NCBI RefSeq assembly: GCF_048569485.1
Contig: NC_134356.1
Span: 93,387,104 to 93,451,103 of the forward strand
DNA length: 64,000 bases
Direction of reading: 5' to 3'
Source: Anomaloglossus baeobatrachus
Lineage: Eukaryota; Chordata; Amphibia; Anura; Aromobatidae
The number at the start of each line of letters is the position of its first letter. Position 1 is the first letter of the stretch. The translations under genes and the position numbers were made by a program. The notes below the pieces were generated by a model, which saw only the letters and a list, made by a program, of their open reading frames with translations, did no database searches and was not told where the DNA came from. This document shows positions 23,500 through 36,349 of the stretch, piece after piece.

Positions 23500-25600
23500 T
23501 AGGGACCACATCACATTTGAAGTGACTTTGAGAGGCCTAAGTGACAGAAAATACCTAAAAGTGACACCATTCTCAAAACAGCACCCCTCAAAGTACTCAA
23601 AACCACATCCAAGAAGTTTATTAACCCTTCAGGTGCTTCACAGGAACTAAAGCAAAGTGGAGTGAAAAAAAGCAAAAAATAAAATTTTACCTAAAATGTT
23701 GCTCTACCCCAAATTTATTCACTTTTAGAAGAAATAACACAACAAAATGAACCCCAAAACTTGTTACCCACTTTCTTATGAACGCTCCAACACCCCACAT
23801 GTGGTCAGAAACCTTTGTTTGGACAAATGGGAGGGCTCGGAACAGGAGCAGCAATATTTGAATTTTGGAAAGCAAATTTGGCTGAAATAGATTGCGGGCA
23901 CCATGTTGCATTTACAGGTCCGCTAAGGTACCTAAACAGAAGAAACCCCTCACAAGTGACGCCATTTTGGAAAGTGGACCCCTCAAGGCTTCTATCTAGG
24001 GGTATAGTGAGCATTTTGGATCCACAGGTACTTCACAGATTTTGATAACGTTACATTGTCACATTGAAAATTTTCATTTTTTTCTCAAAAATGTTGCTTT
24101 AGCATCAATTTTTTCACTTTTTCAAGAGGTAATTCCAAAAATTTCACCCCAATGTTTGTTACCCACTTTTTTATGAGCGCGGTGATACCTCACTTGTTGT
24201 CTGAAACCATTGTTTGGAGAATTGGCAGGGCTTGCAACGGAAGGAGCAATATTTGAATTTTGGAAAGGAAATTTGGCTGAAAAAGATTGCGGGCACCATG
24301 TCGCATTTGGAGGACCCCTAAGGTATGTAAACAGCAAAAAACCACCACAAGTGACCCCATATTGGAAACTAGGCCCCTCAAGGAATTTATCTAGATGTTT
24401 GGTGAGTACCCTGAACCTCCAGGTGCTTTACAGAAGTTTATAATGTTGAGCCATGAAAATAAAAAAATAAAATTTTACCACAAAATTGTTACTTCAACCA
24501 GGTAGCTTTTTTTTCACAAGGGTAACAGGAAAAAAATCACCATGAAATTTATTGCACAATTTCTCCTGAGTTTGGTGATATCTTGTACGTGGTGGAAATC
24601 AACTGTTTGGGCACACTGCAGGGCTCGGAAGAGAAGGAGTGCAACTTGACTGCAAAATTGGCTGGAATCAATAGCGGACGCCATGTTGCATTAGGAGAGC
24701 CCCTGAGGTGCCTAAGCAGTGGAGGTCCCCCACAAGTGACCCCATTCTGGAAAATAGACCCCACAAGGAATTTATCTAGATGTTTGGCGAGTACCCTGAA
24801 CCCCCAGGTGCTTCACAAAAGTTTATAATGTTGAGCTGTGAAAATAAAAAAAATATTTTTACCACAAAATTGTTACTTCAACCAGATAGCTTTTTTTTTT
24901 AACAAGAGTACACGGAAAACTATCAGCATAAAATGTATTGTGCAATTTCTCCTGAGTATGCTGATACCTTATGTGTGGTGGAAATCAACTGTTTGGGTGC
25001 ACAGCAGGGCTCGGAAGGGGAAAAAGTGCCATTTGACTGAACAATTGGCTGGAATAATTAGCGGACGCTATGTCACATTTGGAAAGCCCCTAAGGTGCCT
25101 AAACAGTGGAGGTCCCCCACAAGTGACCCCATTCTGGAAACAAGACACTTCAAGGCTTTTATCGAGATGTATATTGAGCATTTTGAATCCACTAATACTT
25201 CACAGAATTTGATAAGCTTAGGTTGCCATATTGAAATTTTCATTTTTTTCACAAAAATGTTGATTTAGCGACACATTTCTCACTTTTTCAAGAGGCAACA
25301 ACAAAACGTGGACTCCACAGGTTGTTATCTAATTTCTTGTGAGCGCAGGGATACCCCACATGTGGCCAAAAACCTTTGTTTGGATAAATGGGAGGGCTTG
25401 GAATGGAAGGAGCACCATTTGAATTTTGGAAAAGTTGAAGTAAATTGCGCGCACCATGTCACATTAGCAGGGTCCCTTGGGTACCTATACATCAGAAACC
25501 CCCCACAAGTGACCTCATTTTGGAAACTAGACCCCTCAAGGATTTTATTCAGGAGTATAGTAAGCATTTTGAATCCACAGGTACTTCACAAAAATGTTGC
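23500..25600. repeat. diverged ~380-bp tandem array in the TTAA element
   Basis: About five copies, near 23800, 24200, 24580, 24970 and 25340. Each has a gggcaccatgt.gcattt segment, then cctaaggtacctaaacag, then cacaagtgaccccattttgg, then gacccctcaagg and a ggtgcttcaca tail. Short frames in each copy are diverged from one another with no sign of protein-level conservation. Confidence 0.8.
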
Positions 25601-26069
25601 TAGTACACAGTGTCAGCCTTCCTGCAGAGATGTGAGTGTTGTCCACGGGAGAACGCAGCTGCCCATGCCCACGATTTGGGTTCAGGCTGCTGTGGACTTT
25701 AGTTCTATGCTACCTGCAGAGCACACTCATCTCTGCAGCATAAATTGACATGCTGAGGCTCGGGAAGCTGCGCCACAGGTCGGTTTATGCTGCGGAGAAA
25801 AGAAGCACAGTGGGCACGGGATTTCTAAAAATCCTTCCACTGTGCTTCTACTGCACAACGCAGCGTTATGGACGCAGGGAAAACACTCTGCACCCAAAAC
25901 GCTGCAAACCCTGATTGTGGGCACACAGCGTAAAATGCTACAATGGATGAATGGATAGATGTCAAACATATATATAATGTCCACCCCCCTCTGCAGATTC
26001 TAAGCTGACGCCCTTTAGTGCCTTTCATGTGACACTAAAGGGTGCCTAGCCTTGCATTTAGCCCAAAAG

Positions 26070-26700
26070 AAAAAAAAATAATTAAAATAAATGATGTGGG
26101 GTCCCCCCTATTTTTGATAGCCAGCTAGGGTAAAGCAGACAGCTGTAGCCTGCAAACCACAGCTGACAGCTTCATCTTGTCTGGTGATCAATTTGGAGGG
26201 CTCCCCAAGCTGTTTTTTTTTTTTAATTATTTATAAATAAATAATTAAAAAAAAACAAAACAAATGTGGGGTCCCCCCAAATTAGATCACCAGCCAAGGT
26301 GAAGCTGACAGCTGGGGTCTGGTATTCTCAGGATGGGAAGAGCCATGGTTATTGGACTCTTCCCAGCCTAAAAATAGCAGGCCGCAGCCGCCCCAGAAAT
26401 GGCGCATCCATTAGATGCGCCAATTCTGGCGCTTCGCCCCAGCTCATCCCGCGCCCTGGTGCGTTGGCAAACGGGGTAATAAATGGGGTTGATACCAGAT
26501 ATGTAATGTCACCTGGCATCAAGCCCAGCAATTAGTTATGTCACGGCGTCTATCAGATACCCGACATAACTAATTGACAGTAACAAAAAAAAAAAATTGA
26601 CAACAAAAAAAAATTTATTTGAAAAAACACTCCTCAAAACATTCCCTGATTAGCCAATTTATTGAACAGAAAAAAAAATCCGCTGTAATCCATTTGGACG
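26070..26700. repeat. dispersed repeat family R (copy 1) with terminal hairpin
   Basis: Shares with 33640-34240 and 54880-55330 the order: ggggtcccccc, a ccagccaaggtgaagc-type block, ggtattctcaggatggg, cagcctaaaaatagcag, gcatccattagatgcg, ggggtaat, then a hairpin. Here the hairpin is perfect: 14-bp stem at 26529-26542 and 26563-26576 around ggcgtctatcaga. Confidence 0.8.
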
Positions 26701-27203
26701 TCCCACGTCGACTCTGGACCTTCTAGAATATGGGGGACACGTTCAGGGAACGTATCCCCCATTTTCTAGGTGTGAGGACCCTCCATTTGAGGAGAGTGGG
26801 TGCAAAGAATCTGCACCCACCCTCCCTGGGTCACAGCTGCAGTGTGCCGAGCAGCAGCAGCAGCCAGCGTCCTGAACACAGGAAGCTGTCAGCTGCTCGG
26901 CACATGTGACCGGCGTCTGCTGTGAAGGAGCCGGAGGAGGGGGCCGCGGGGGATCAGCGCTCCGACAGGTATGTAGGACACCGGGGAACACAGGGGTGGG
27001 GGTGACTTGGCAGGGCCTGGGGAGCAGGTTTCTGTCGCATGTGTTATGGCACATACGACAGAAACCATAGGAACAGTGTGAATGTGGCCGGCGCGCTGCT
27101 GTGCTCGCCGGTGCGCGCGGCCATCTTGGATTTTCGGGAGGGGGTTGGGGGTCGGGGGGGGCACTTTGGGGATACCGAGGGGACCAGAGGGAACCGGGAA
27201 AGA

Positions 27204-27253
27204 GATTTATCTCCCATCTGACATGTTTGATCATGCCAGATGGGAGATAAATC
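27204..27253. other. perfect 17-bp-stem hairpin
   Basis: gatttatctcccatctg (27204-27220) pairs exactly with cagatgggagataaatc (27237-27253) across a 16-base loop. It lies inside the TTAA-flanked element, near its right end. Confidence 0.85.
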
Positions 27254-27584
27254 ATTTTTTACCGGCGCGGTCATTTACTATAACTTGATGATCGGCATAC
27301 GGTGTATACCGGTCATCAGGTGAGCGGGGACTGGAAAAACCGGCCCGAATCATGATCTCCAGGGTCTCAGTTACCCCCGGTAGCTGAAACCCCGGAGATT
27401 TTCTGACGCTAGGGGGCGCTATACACTTTTTTTCTGCCCACCGTTTTAAAACGGCAGAAAGGAATAAGTACCCTTTTTTGGTGCCGTTTTAAAACGTAAC
27501 GCAGTCGTAATGGGGTTAAAGTATAGTTCTATCTGTGCCTATGCGCGTTGAAATAGAAACCCTAAGGTCTCTACTTGCATTTAA

Positions 27585-28157
27585 AGGGAACCTGTCACCA
27601 GGTTTGTCCTTTATAAGCTGCGGCCACCACCAGTGAGCTCTTATATACAGCATTCCAGAATGCTGTATATAAGAGCCCAACCACTCTGTAGAATGTAAAA
27701 AAGACCTTTATTATACCCACCTAGGGGCAGTCCAGTTCGATGGGCGTTGCTGCTCTCGAGTCCGGCGCCTCCTCCTTCTTGTACGCATGCATAGGCAGTC
27801 TTTGACCTTTCCTCGCGGCTGCACAATACAGTACTTTGCTGTGCCCTTAGCAGGGAAGATCAAAGTGTGCATGTGCAGGAGTGCAATGGTGACCTCTGTG
27901 TGGATAACGTAGGATGCATCATTCACACGGAGCAGGAAAAGATGATGGTGATCTCACAAGATGGAGGATGCGTCAGATCCGAGAGCAGTGACGCCCATCG
28001 GACCTGACCGCCGCACAGGTGGGTATAATAAAGGTCTTTTTTATGTTATACAGAGTGGCCTGGGCACTTATATACGGTATTCTAGAATGCTGTATACAAG
28101 GGCTCACTGGTAGTGGCCGCAGCCTATAAGGGAATATCCTGGTGACAGGTTCCGGAA
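27585..28157. mobile_element. palindromic MITE flanked by TTAA
   Basis: 573 bp with long (about 165 bp) imperfect inverted ends: gggaacctgtcaccagg at the left against cctggtgacaggttcc at the right, followed by matching gctgcggccac, gtgagc and tatacagcattc segments. TTAA lies at both borders (27581-27584, 28158-28161). The left end also contains its own small hairpin (tacagcattcca / gaatgctgtata). No coding capacity. Confidence 0.8.
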
Positions 28158-28161
28158 TTAA

Positions 28162-28431
28162 TGAAATCCAATAATAAAAAAAAAAAAAATAAAATCGCAT
28201 TGCACTTGCACCAATGTTATTCAATAAAGCAGTGCTGATCTGTGAGTTTCTCATGAGTTGTTATTTGGCTGATTAAAAAATTGCAGCATGCTCCGTATGG
28301 CCACGTATATTGCACGAGACTCACCAATGCAAGTCAATGAGTGTGAGAAAAAAAAAAACCAGAGGACAAATGGACCATCCATATGCCGTCTGTTGTTTAC
28401 AGATACATTAGCATTCTGATCATTGTAAATG
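28162..28431. other. MITE-like fragment, no clear borders
   Basis: Contains a poly(A)-rich run, then a segment (aatcgcattgcacttgcacc, attgcagcatgctccgt, cgagactcaccaatgc) loosely similar to the MITE-like sequence at 61500-61700. It abuts the hAT element's target duplication. Confidence 0.4.
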
Positions 28432-28529
28432 GTCTTGTACAGGGGTGGGCAATTAATTTTCCCATGGGGCCGCATGAGAAATTGGGATTGATTTAGAGGG
28501 CCGGACTAATATAATTACCTCAGTTCTAC

Positions 28530-31170
28530 CCAATATACTACATCACTACACCCCCTCCATATACTACACCTGTAATAAACTACACCACTACACCCCTATA
28601 TACTACACCTGTATTATACTACACTCCCTCCATATACCTGTAATATACTACACCACTATATAATACACCTCCGATATACTACATCATTACACCCCTATAT
28701 ACTACACCTGTAATATACTACATCACTACACCCCCATATACTACACCTGTAATATAGTACACCTCCATATAGTACACCTGTAATATACTACGCCTCCATA
28801 TAGCACACCTGTAATATACTACATCACTACACCCCATATACTACACCTGTAATATAGTACACCCCAATATAGTACACCTGTAATATACTACGCCTTCATA
28901 TAGCACACCTGTACTATACTACACCTCCATATAGTACACCTGTAATATACTACATCACTACACCCCATATACTACACCTGTAATATAGTACACCCCAATA
29001 TAGTACACCTGTAATATACTGCACCTCCATATAGCACACCTGTAATATACTACAACTCCATATAGTACACCTTTAATATACTACATCACTACACCCCTAT
29101 ATACACCTGTAATATACTACATCACTACACCCCATATACTACACCTGTAATATAGTACACCCCCATATAGCACACCTGTAATATACTACACCTCCATATA
29201 GCACACCTGTAATATACTACATCACTACACCCCATATACTACACCTGTAATATAGTACACCCCAATATAGTACACCTGTAATATACTACGCCTCCATATA
29301 GCACACCTGTAATATACTACACCTCCATATAGTACACCTGTAATATACTACATCACTACACCCCTATATACACCTGTAATATAGTACACCCCCATATAGC
29401 ACACCTGTAATATACTACACCTCCATATAGCACACCTGTAATATACTACACCTCCATATAGCACCCCTGTAATATACTACACCTCCATATAGCACACCTG
29501 TAATATACTACACCTCCATATAGCACACCTGTAATATACTACATCACTACACCCCTATATAGCACACCTGTAATATACTACACCTGTAATATACTATATC
29601 ACTGCACCCCTATATAGCACACCTGTAATATACTACATCACTACACCCCATATACTACACCTGTAATATAGTACACCCCCATATAGCACACCTGTAATAT
29701 ACTACACCTCCATATAGCACACCTGTAATATACTACATCTCCATATAGCACACCTGTAATATACTACATCACTACACCCCATATACTACACCTGTAATAT
29801 AGTACACCCCCATATAGCACACCTGTAATATACTACACCTCCATATAGCACACCTGTAATATACTACGCCTCCATATAGCACACCTGTAATATACTACAC
29901 CTCCATATAGCACACCTGTAATATACTACACCTCCATATAGCACACCTGTAATATACTACACCTCCATATAGCACACCTGTAATATACACCTCCATATAG
30001 CACACCTGTAATATACTACACCTCCATATAGTACACCTGTAATATACTACACCTCCATAGAGCACACCTGTAATATACACCTCCATATAGTACACCTGTA
30101 ATATACTACACCTCCATATAGCACACCTGTAATATACTACATCACTACACCCCTATATAGCACACCTGTAATATACTACACCTGTAATATACTACATCAC
30201 TGCACCCCTATATAGCACACCTGTAATATACATCACTACACCCCATATACTATACCTGTAATATAGTACACCCCCATATAGCACACCTGTAATATACTAC
30301 ACCTCCATATAGCACACCTGTAATATACTACACCTCCATATAGCACACCTGTAATATACTACATCACTACACCCCTATATAGCACACCTGTAATATACTA
30401 CATCACTGCACCCCTATATAGCACACCTGTAATATACTACACCTCCATATAGCACACCTGTAATATACTACACCTCCATATAGTACACCTGTAATATACT
30501 ACACCTCCATATAGCACACCTGTAATATACTACATCACTACACCCCTATATAGCACACCTGTAATATACTACACCTGTAATATACTACATCACTGCACCC
30601 CAATATAGCACACCTGTAATATAGTACACCCCCATATAGCACACCTGTAATATACTACACCTCCATATAGCACACCTGTAATATACTACATCACTACACC
30701 CCTATATAGCACACCTGTAATATACTACACCTCCATATAGCACACCTGTAATATACTACACCTCCATAGAGCACACCTGTAATATACTACACCTCCATAG
30801 AGCACACCTGTAATTTACTACATCACTATACCCCCATATACACCACTATATACACCTCCATATAGCACACCTGTAATATACTACACCTCCATATAGCACA
30901 CCTGTAATATACTACATCACTACACCCCTATATAGCACACCTGTAATATACTACACCTCCATATAGCACACCTGTAATATACACCTCCATATAGCACACC
31001 TGTAATATACTACACCTCCATAGAGCACACCTGTAATATACTACATCTCCATAGAGCACACCTGTAATATACTACATCACTATACCCCCATATACTACAC
31101 CACTATATACACCTCCATATAGCACACCTGTAATATACTACACCTCCATATAGCACACCTGTAATATACT
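28530..31170. repeat. 31-bp minisatellite (2.6 kb)
   Basis: Units of cctccatatagcacacctgt + aatatactaca, mixed with variants containing catcactacacccctat and gtacacccc. About 85 units, with higher-order patterns where blocks of three to five units recur. Confidence 0.95.
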
Positions 31171-31379
31171 ACACACCCATATGTCACACACCCTGCTCCC
31201 CATACAGCCTGCACCCCCATATCACACACACTACACCCCATACAGCCTGCACCCCCATATCACACACTACACCCCCATATGTCACACACCATGCCCACAT
31301 ATCTCACCCTGCCTGTACCCCAACTTACCCCTCTCAAACACTCTGCACCCATTCACATCCTTCTGTCAGTCTGCAGCCC

Positions 31380-32370
31380 TCATATGCCACTCACTCTGCA
31401 ACTCCATCTTCCCACATATGCCACTTACCCTGCAACTCCATCTTCCCACATATACCACTCACCCTGCAACTCCATCTTCCCACATATGCCACTCACCCTG
31501 CAACTCCATCTTCCCACATATGCCACTCACCCTGCAACTCCATCTTCCCTCATATGCCACTCACCCTGCAACTCCATCTTCCCTCATATGCCACTCACCC
31601 TGCAACTCCATCTTCCCACATATGCCACTCACCCTGCAACTCCATCTTCCCTCATATGCCACTCACCCTGCAACTCCATCTTCCCACATATACCACTCAC
31701 CCTGCAACTCCATCTTCCCTCATATGCCACTCACCCTGCAACTCCATATTCCCTCATATGCCACTCACCCTGCAACTCCATCTTCCCTCATATGCCACTC
31801 ACCCTGCAACTCTATCTTCCCTCATATGCCACTCACCCTGCAACTCCATCTTCCCACATATACCACTCACCCTGCAACTCCATCTTCCCTCATATGCCAC
31901 TCACCCTGCAACTCCATCTTCCCTCATATGCCACTCACCCTGCAACTCCATCTTCCCTCATATGCCACTCACCCTGCAACTCCATCTTCCCACATATACC
32001 ACTCACCCTGCAACTCCATCTTCCCTCATATGCCACTCACCCTGCAACTCCATCTTCCCTCATATGCCACTCACCCTGCAACTCCATCTTCCCTCATATG
32101 CCACTCACCCTGCAACTCCCTCTTCCCTCATATGCCACTCACCCTGCAACTCCATCTTCCCTCATATGCCACTCACCCTGCAACTCCATCTTCCCACATA
32201 TGCCACTCAACCTGCAACTCCATCTTCCCTCATATGCACTCACCCTGCAACTCTATCTTCCCTCATATGCCACTCACCCTGCAACTCCATCTTCCCTCAT
32301 ATGCACTAGCCCTGCAACTCCATCTTCCCTCATATGCACTAGCCCTGCAACTCCATCTTCCCCTCATGTC
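31380..32370. repeat. 34-bp minisatellite
   Basis: About 29 units of catatgccactcaccctgca + actccatcttccct, with alternation between ccctcatatgcc and cccacatatacc. Because 34 is not a multiple of 3 and the unit lacks stops, all three + frames stay open for hundreds of codons; these frames are not genes. Confidence 0.95.
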
Positions 32371-32479
32371 CCCTCTTTTCTCATTACCAGTCATCATGTG
32401 TCCACATCTCCTTCAGGATTCACTATCTTTGCTTTCTGCCCGGCATCCTGTGTCTCCTCCCACACAGTCACATGGGCGT

Positions 32480-32815
32480 GACGTCATCGCAGGTCCTGCA
32501 AGATGAATTATTCCGTCTGCTGTGCTGCTCCTTCTCCTGCAGGGCGGGCGGGAACTTTTGAAATGACACATGCAGCGCAGTACTGACAACGTCAGAGCGC
32601 GCGCGTGTGTCACTGACAATTAGTGCCGGCAGGGAACAGAGGAGGAAAGACTCCTGCGTTCCGCTGCCTGCACTGACTGTGCGGACCTGCACAGGATCTC
32701 TCCCTGCTCGGCACGCTGCAGCCCGGCTCCACTGCACCGGCTGAAGACGGGCGGGCCGGTCACAGAGAGCAGGCGGGCCGGATGTGGCCCGCGGGCCGCC
32801 CCTTGCCCAGGTCTG
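32480..32815. other. CpG-rich right end of the hAT element
   Basis: GC-rich with many CpG (tcagagcgcgcgcgtgtgtc, gacgggcgggccgg), unlike the AT-rich minisatellites next to it. It could be a remnant promoter or captured CpG-island sequence; no exon is recognised. Confidence 0.5.
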
Positions 32816-32839
32816 GTCTTGTAAATGATTGTAGAAAAA

Positions 32840-33440
32840 GAATAAGGCTATGTCCGCACGTTGCGTCGGAGTACCTGCAGTTTATTCTGCACGTTTTCCT
32901 TCCCTTGGTTTTTGACCAAATGGCTTTTGACCATTTTTTAGCGCTAAAAACGCATGCGTTTTTACCGCGTTTTTAGTGCGTTTTCAGCGCTTTTTACCTG
33001 CGTTTTCACCTGCGTTTCTGCAGATGCGTTTTGTAGATCAAGACACTGAGAAATAAAGTTGGAATAGTCAAAAAGACGTCACACAGCGGCCGCCCAATAG
33101 AAGCGGAGGGGCGGAGATGAGCAGGACGTAACATCCCGCCCACCTCCTTCCTTCCGCATTGCCAGCGGGACACAGGTAAGCTGCAGTTCATCGTTCCCGA
33201 GGTGTCACACAGAGCGACGTGTGCTGCCTCGGGAACGATGAACAACCGGCGCACAGAAGGAGGAACGATTTTATGGAAATGAGCGACGTGTCAACGAGCA
33301 ACGATAAGGTGAGTATTTTTGCTCCTTAATAGTCGCTCGTAGCTGTCACACGCTACGATATGTCAAACGATGCCGGATGTGCGTCACGGAATCCGTGACC
33401 CCGACGACATATCGCCCGATATATCGTAGCGTGTGACGCC
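32840..33440. repeat. MITE-like segments with strong hairpins
   Basis: Starts ggctatgtccgcacgttgcg, passes a run of cgttttt/gcgttttc motifs, then holds two long hairpins: gttcatcgttcccgagg paired with cctcgggaacgatgaac (33185-33243), and a gtcacacgctacgata segment paired with tatcgtagcgtgtgac (33338-33435). Probably two abutting MITE-type elements; target duplications were not resolved. A related start (ggctatgtgtgcatgttg) occurs at 34668. Confidence 0.55.
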
Positions 33441-33639
33441 GACCTAAGAGTGGTAGCGAAGTAAGGCAGCAAAAGATGGATTGTTTGTAGAACAAAGTAC
33501 ATCTGGGACCGGAGATAGTGCTCACTAGTTGAGAGTCGTGATGGGTGATCTCGAACTGTAAAGTTCAAAGTCCATACATCTCAGGGAAATCTGTGTTACT
33601 GTTTGGGTTTGGCTACTCAGATAAAGGGCTGGGGTAAAG

Positions 33640-34240
33640 ATAAAGATAAAGCATAAAGCTGGAGGCTACAGCCCACAGCTGTGTGCTTTATCTTGGCTGG
33701 TTATCAAAATACACAGGTTTTTTAATTAAATAAATAATAATAAAAAAAAGATATGGAGACCCCCTCAATTTTGATAACTAGTCAAGATAAAGCAGACAGC
33801 TGGGGGCTGGTATTCTCAAGATGGGGAGGCCCATGGTTATTGGGCCATCCCTATCCTAAAAATAGAAGCCTGCAGCTGCCTCAGAAATGACGCATCCATT
33901 AGAGGAGCCAATTCTGATGCTTACCCAGCTCATCCAGATTGCCTTGGAGAGGTGGCAATCCGGGTAATATAAGAAGTTAATGACATCTGTGATTTGTCAA
34001 AAAAATTACAGCTGGCATGAAGCTCTGGATTATTAATGCACAGGGGTCAATGAGGCAGCCTCAGTACTAATCATGTAAGTAAAAAGAAATACACAGAACA
34101 GAAAGAAAAATCTTTTAATAAAAAGAAAACTTCTTTCTCCTAATTATTAACCCCCAAAACACTCTGAAGGTCCAAAGTGATCCACTAAAATCATGGCTTT
34201 GCTACATCCTGCGGTAGCAGTGCGTGGTCACATTAGAAAA
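33640..34240. repeat. dispersed repeat family R (copy 2)
   Basis: Has ggggctggtattctcaagat, tcctaaaaatagaagcctgc, acgcatccattagaggagcc and cgggtaatataagaag, as in the copies at 26070 and 54880. The hairpin at about 34025-34074 is eroded, keeping about 9 of 12 stem pairs. Confidence 0.75.
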
Positions 34241-34249
34241 TGTGACTGA

Positions 34250-34665
34250 TCACTGTGGCCTGTGAGACACATTGACGGAGCCCCAGCTGTGAGAGTGGGG
34301 ACGTCAGTGAGTTCACCTTAGGTCATAGCTGGCTGTTCCTACGGTACCCCAGCTGTGAGCTCAGGTGAGCTCACCTAAGGTGAACTCATTTAACTCAGCT
34401 CCAGTAATCCAGCATTGAATTCAATGGTCCTGGCTTACAAGATTATTGCCTTCAATAGTGCAGCATTACCTGATAACTGGCACCAATGAACTCAATGCTA
34501 GATTACCAGCATGTGGGATACAGTTCAATAAGTTCACGTGAGGTGAGTTCACGGAGTTCACATCAGGTGAGTTCACCTGAAGTCACAGCTCTCGGTTCCC
34601 ATAGTACCCCAGTTGTGACCTCAAGTGAACTCACCTCAGGTGAACTCATTGCCAGATTACCAGAT
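34250..34665. repeat. ggtgaactca-type repeat cluster
   Basis: Many copies of gtgagttcacc / ggtgaactcac, often in inverted pairs such as aggtgagttcacctga. These contain CAGGTG/CACCTG E-boxes and AGTTCA-like half-sites by chance or descent. It appears to be an internal part of a dispersed repeat. Confidence 0.55.
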
Positions 34666-35620
34666 TAGGCTATGTGTGCATGTTGAGTATTTGGTTGCAG
34701 ACATTTTTGCACCAAATCTGCATCTCCTGTCACAAAAATACAGCAAAAACACAATGTGTTTTGCTTCATTTTGAAGCCCCCTAGCCATTGCTAACACCAT
34801 TTTATAGCACTAAAGTTTGGGTCCCCATAGACCTCTATAAGGTTCGGGGTCCGGGTTCAAGTTCGGGTCAAGTCCAGCCCCAAACCAGGACTTTTTTTTT
34901 TTTTTAAGTCCAACAGGACACGGCGAACTCTAACATCTGCGGATCATTCATTTCTACTTGAGAAATAGAGCCTGTAGGTGCTGGAAGTGTGGCAATGTGT
35001 TTGTGAGGTTGGAAAACATCAGAAGCTAGCGATAAACATGAAAAGCCAATTGTGGAGAAGTACAAAATGATACGCCCAAAAATCAGCCTGTCGATGAGTA
35101 CTACCTTTGCTATAAATTGAAAGAGGGTAGGGTGGAAGATTAGTGGCATAGTTGGCTGAACATCCTAATTGAACCTGGATGGAAGTTTGTAGGAATGTGT
35201 AAGTATCTGAAGTGAGCACAAGCACATCTTATGTGTTTGAAAGGTCAATCCTTCAAACTAAAGTTTGCACCGTTTTTCGGAGCGCCTGTGGTAGTACTTG
35301 GTCTTAACACCACAGAGCATTTTAACATGTAGCTCACCTACTACAAAGTTGCAAGTAGGTGCTACCATAAGCACCTAAGATACTCTAATAACTGTTATAT
35401 CATGAGGAATATACTACAACACATCAGAGTTGACAGGTAGTGATGAGTGAGCATGCTTGCCACAGCTTTTTACTCGATTGAGCATTTGAGTTTGAAAACG
35501 CTTGAGTTTCCCATTTCCTTCAATTATATTCAGTACTCGAGTGGTGTCGGAGAAACCTGATGCTCGATCAAGTAACGAGCAGTGATGAGCACACTCACCC
35601 ATCAGGAGGATGTCAGTTGG
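34666..35620. other. repeat-like and unassigned sequence
   Basis: Holds a MITE-start-like segment (34668), a gttcggggtccgggttc block (about 34835) and a t12 run. 35434-35600 has tgatgagtgagcatgc and actcgattgagcat segments related to the module at 22030-22140 and 62140-62215. The rest shows nothing recognisable. Confidence 0.4.
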
Positions 35621-36010
35621 GCATGGTTGAGTACTGTAGAGCAGAGAGGTATCAGGAAGTAAGAGTTCATTCAGTTTTGGGACAGATTTAAGGTACAGAC
35701 CAGTAGAGGACAGCGTTGAGTATTTGGAGCACTCCCCAAGTGTGTTTGGCAAGAGAAAAGTAGAAATACAACTGAAAATGACATTGAAGATTCAGCAGCA
35801 GTTCAAGAGAGATAAAGGATATAGCCAAGTAGAAGCAGAACTAGGGAGACGACAGGTATGGCTTCCCTACCGACATCCAGTGCTGTAGAGGACACCCACC
35901 AGAAAGTAATCCCCAGATCTCTTCAAGGAAGTTTGAATCCTGGACGGTCCTTTTATAGATTGAACTGGATAGAATCGAAAGAGCAAAGACAAGTCATCAA
36001 GTTCCACAGC
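35620..36010. repeat. duplicated ~390-bp segment (copy 1)
   Basis: Contains cagttttgggacagatt, gcagcagttcaagagagata, gccaagtagaagcagaact, catccagtgctgtag and ttgaactggatag in order. A second copy lies at 38065-38284 and continues at 43689-43800 beyond an inserted LTR. Function unknown. Confidence 0.75.
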
Positions 36011-36349
36011 CTGTCTAATTCATGATAAACTGTACTGTTCCTTATGCCTGTTTCTTATGCACACAAGCACACACAACTTGTCAAATGCTCATGATTCATT
36101 AAGAGGTGTCTGCAGCATGTTACTCAAACACATCCCCTCATCAAGACCGACATTCTGCACACAAGTCTTGATGAGTCATGATATACCGTATTTTTCGCTT
36201 TATAAGACGCACCTGATTATAAGATTATCACCTAGGTTTTAGAGGAGGAAAATTAAAAAAAAAAGAATTGAGCCAAATAGTGTGCTAAAACATTTTAATA
36301 AAATTAAAAAAAACATTATTTTAACAATTTAGACTCAACAGGAGGGTCT

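Larger units (their letters stand above)
23067..27515. mobile_element. TTAA-flanked piggyBac-like element, non-coding
   Basis: TTAA occurs on both sides (23063-23066, 27516-27519). The left end reads ccccttaaggacgg and the right end reads, in reverse complement, ccccattacgactg: short, imperfect inverted ends starting CCCC, as in piggyBac. No transposase is visible over 4.4 kb. The inside is built from a diverged ~380-bp tandem array, a GC-richer segment, a dispersed repeat and strong hairpins. The superfamily call rests only on TTAA and CCC ends. Confidence 0.55.
28440..32815. mobile_element. hAT-type non-autonomous element with two minisatellites
   Basis: Borders are unusually clear: a perfect 8-bp duplication gtcttgta (28432-28439 and 32816-32823) and inverted ends caggggtgggcaa / cagacctgggcaa (right end read in reverse). 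Both are diagnostic of hAT elements. Just inside come gggccgcatgag at the left and a gggccggatgtggcccgcggg segment at the right. No transposase. Of 4.4 kb, about 3.7 kb is minisatellite. The right ~400 bp is CpG-rich. Confidence 0.88.

Noticed and set aside
31181-32506. Open frames of 251-441 codons in all three + frames
   Set aside because: The 34-bp minisatellite lacks stop codons and 34 is not a multiple of 3, so every frame stays open. No protein-like composition or conserved domain.
34250-34665. Cluster of inverted GGTGA/TCACC motifs as a nuclear-receptor or E-box enhancer
   Set aside because: The motifs look like internal repeats of a dispersed element; spacing does not fit one receptor class, and no gene is nearby.
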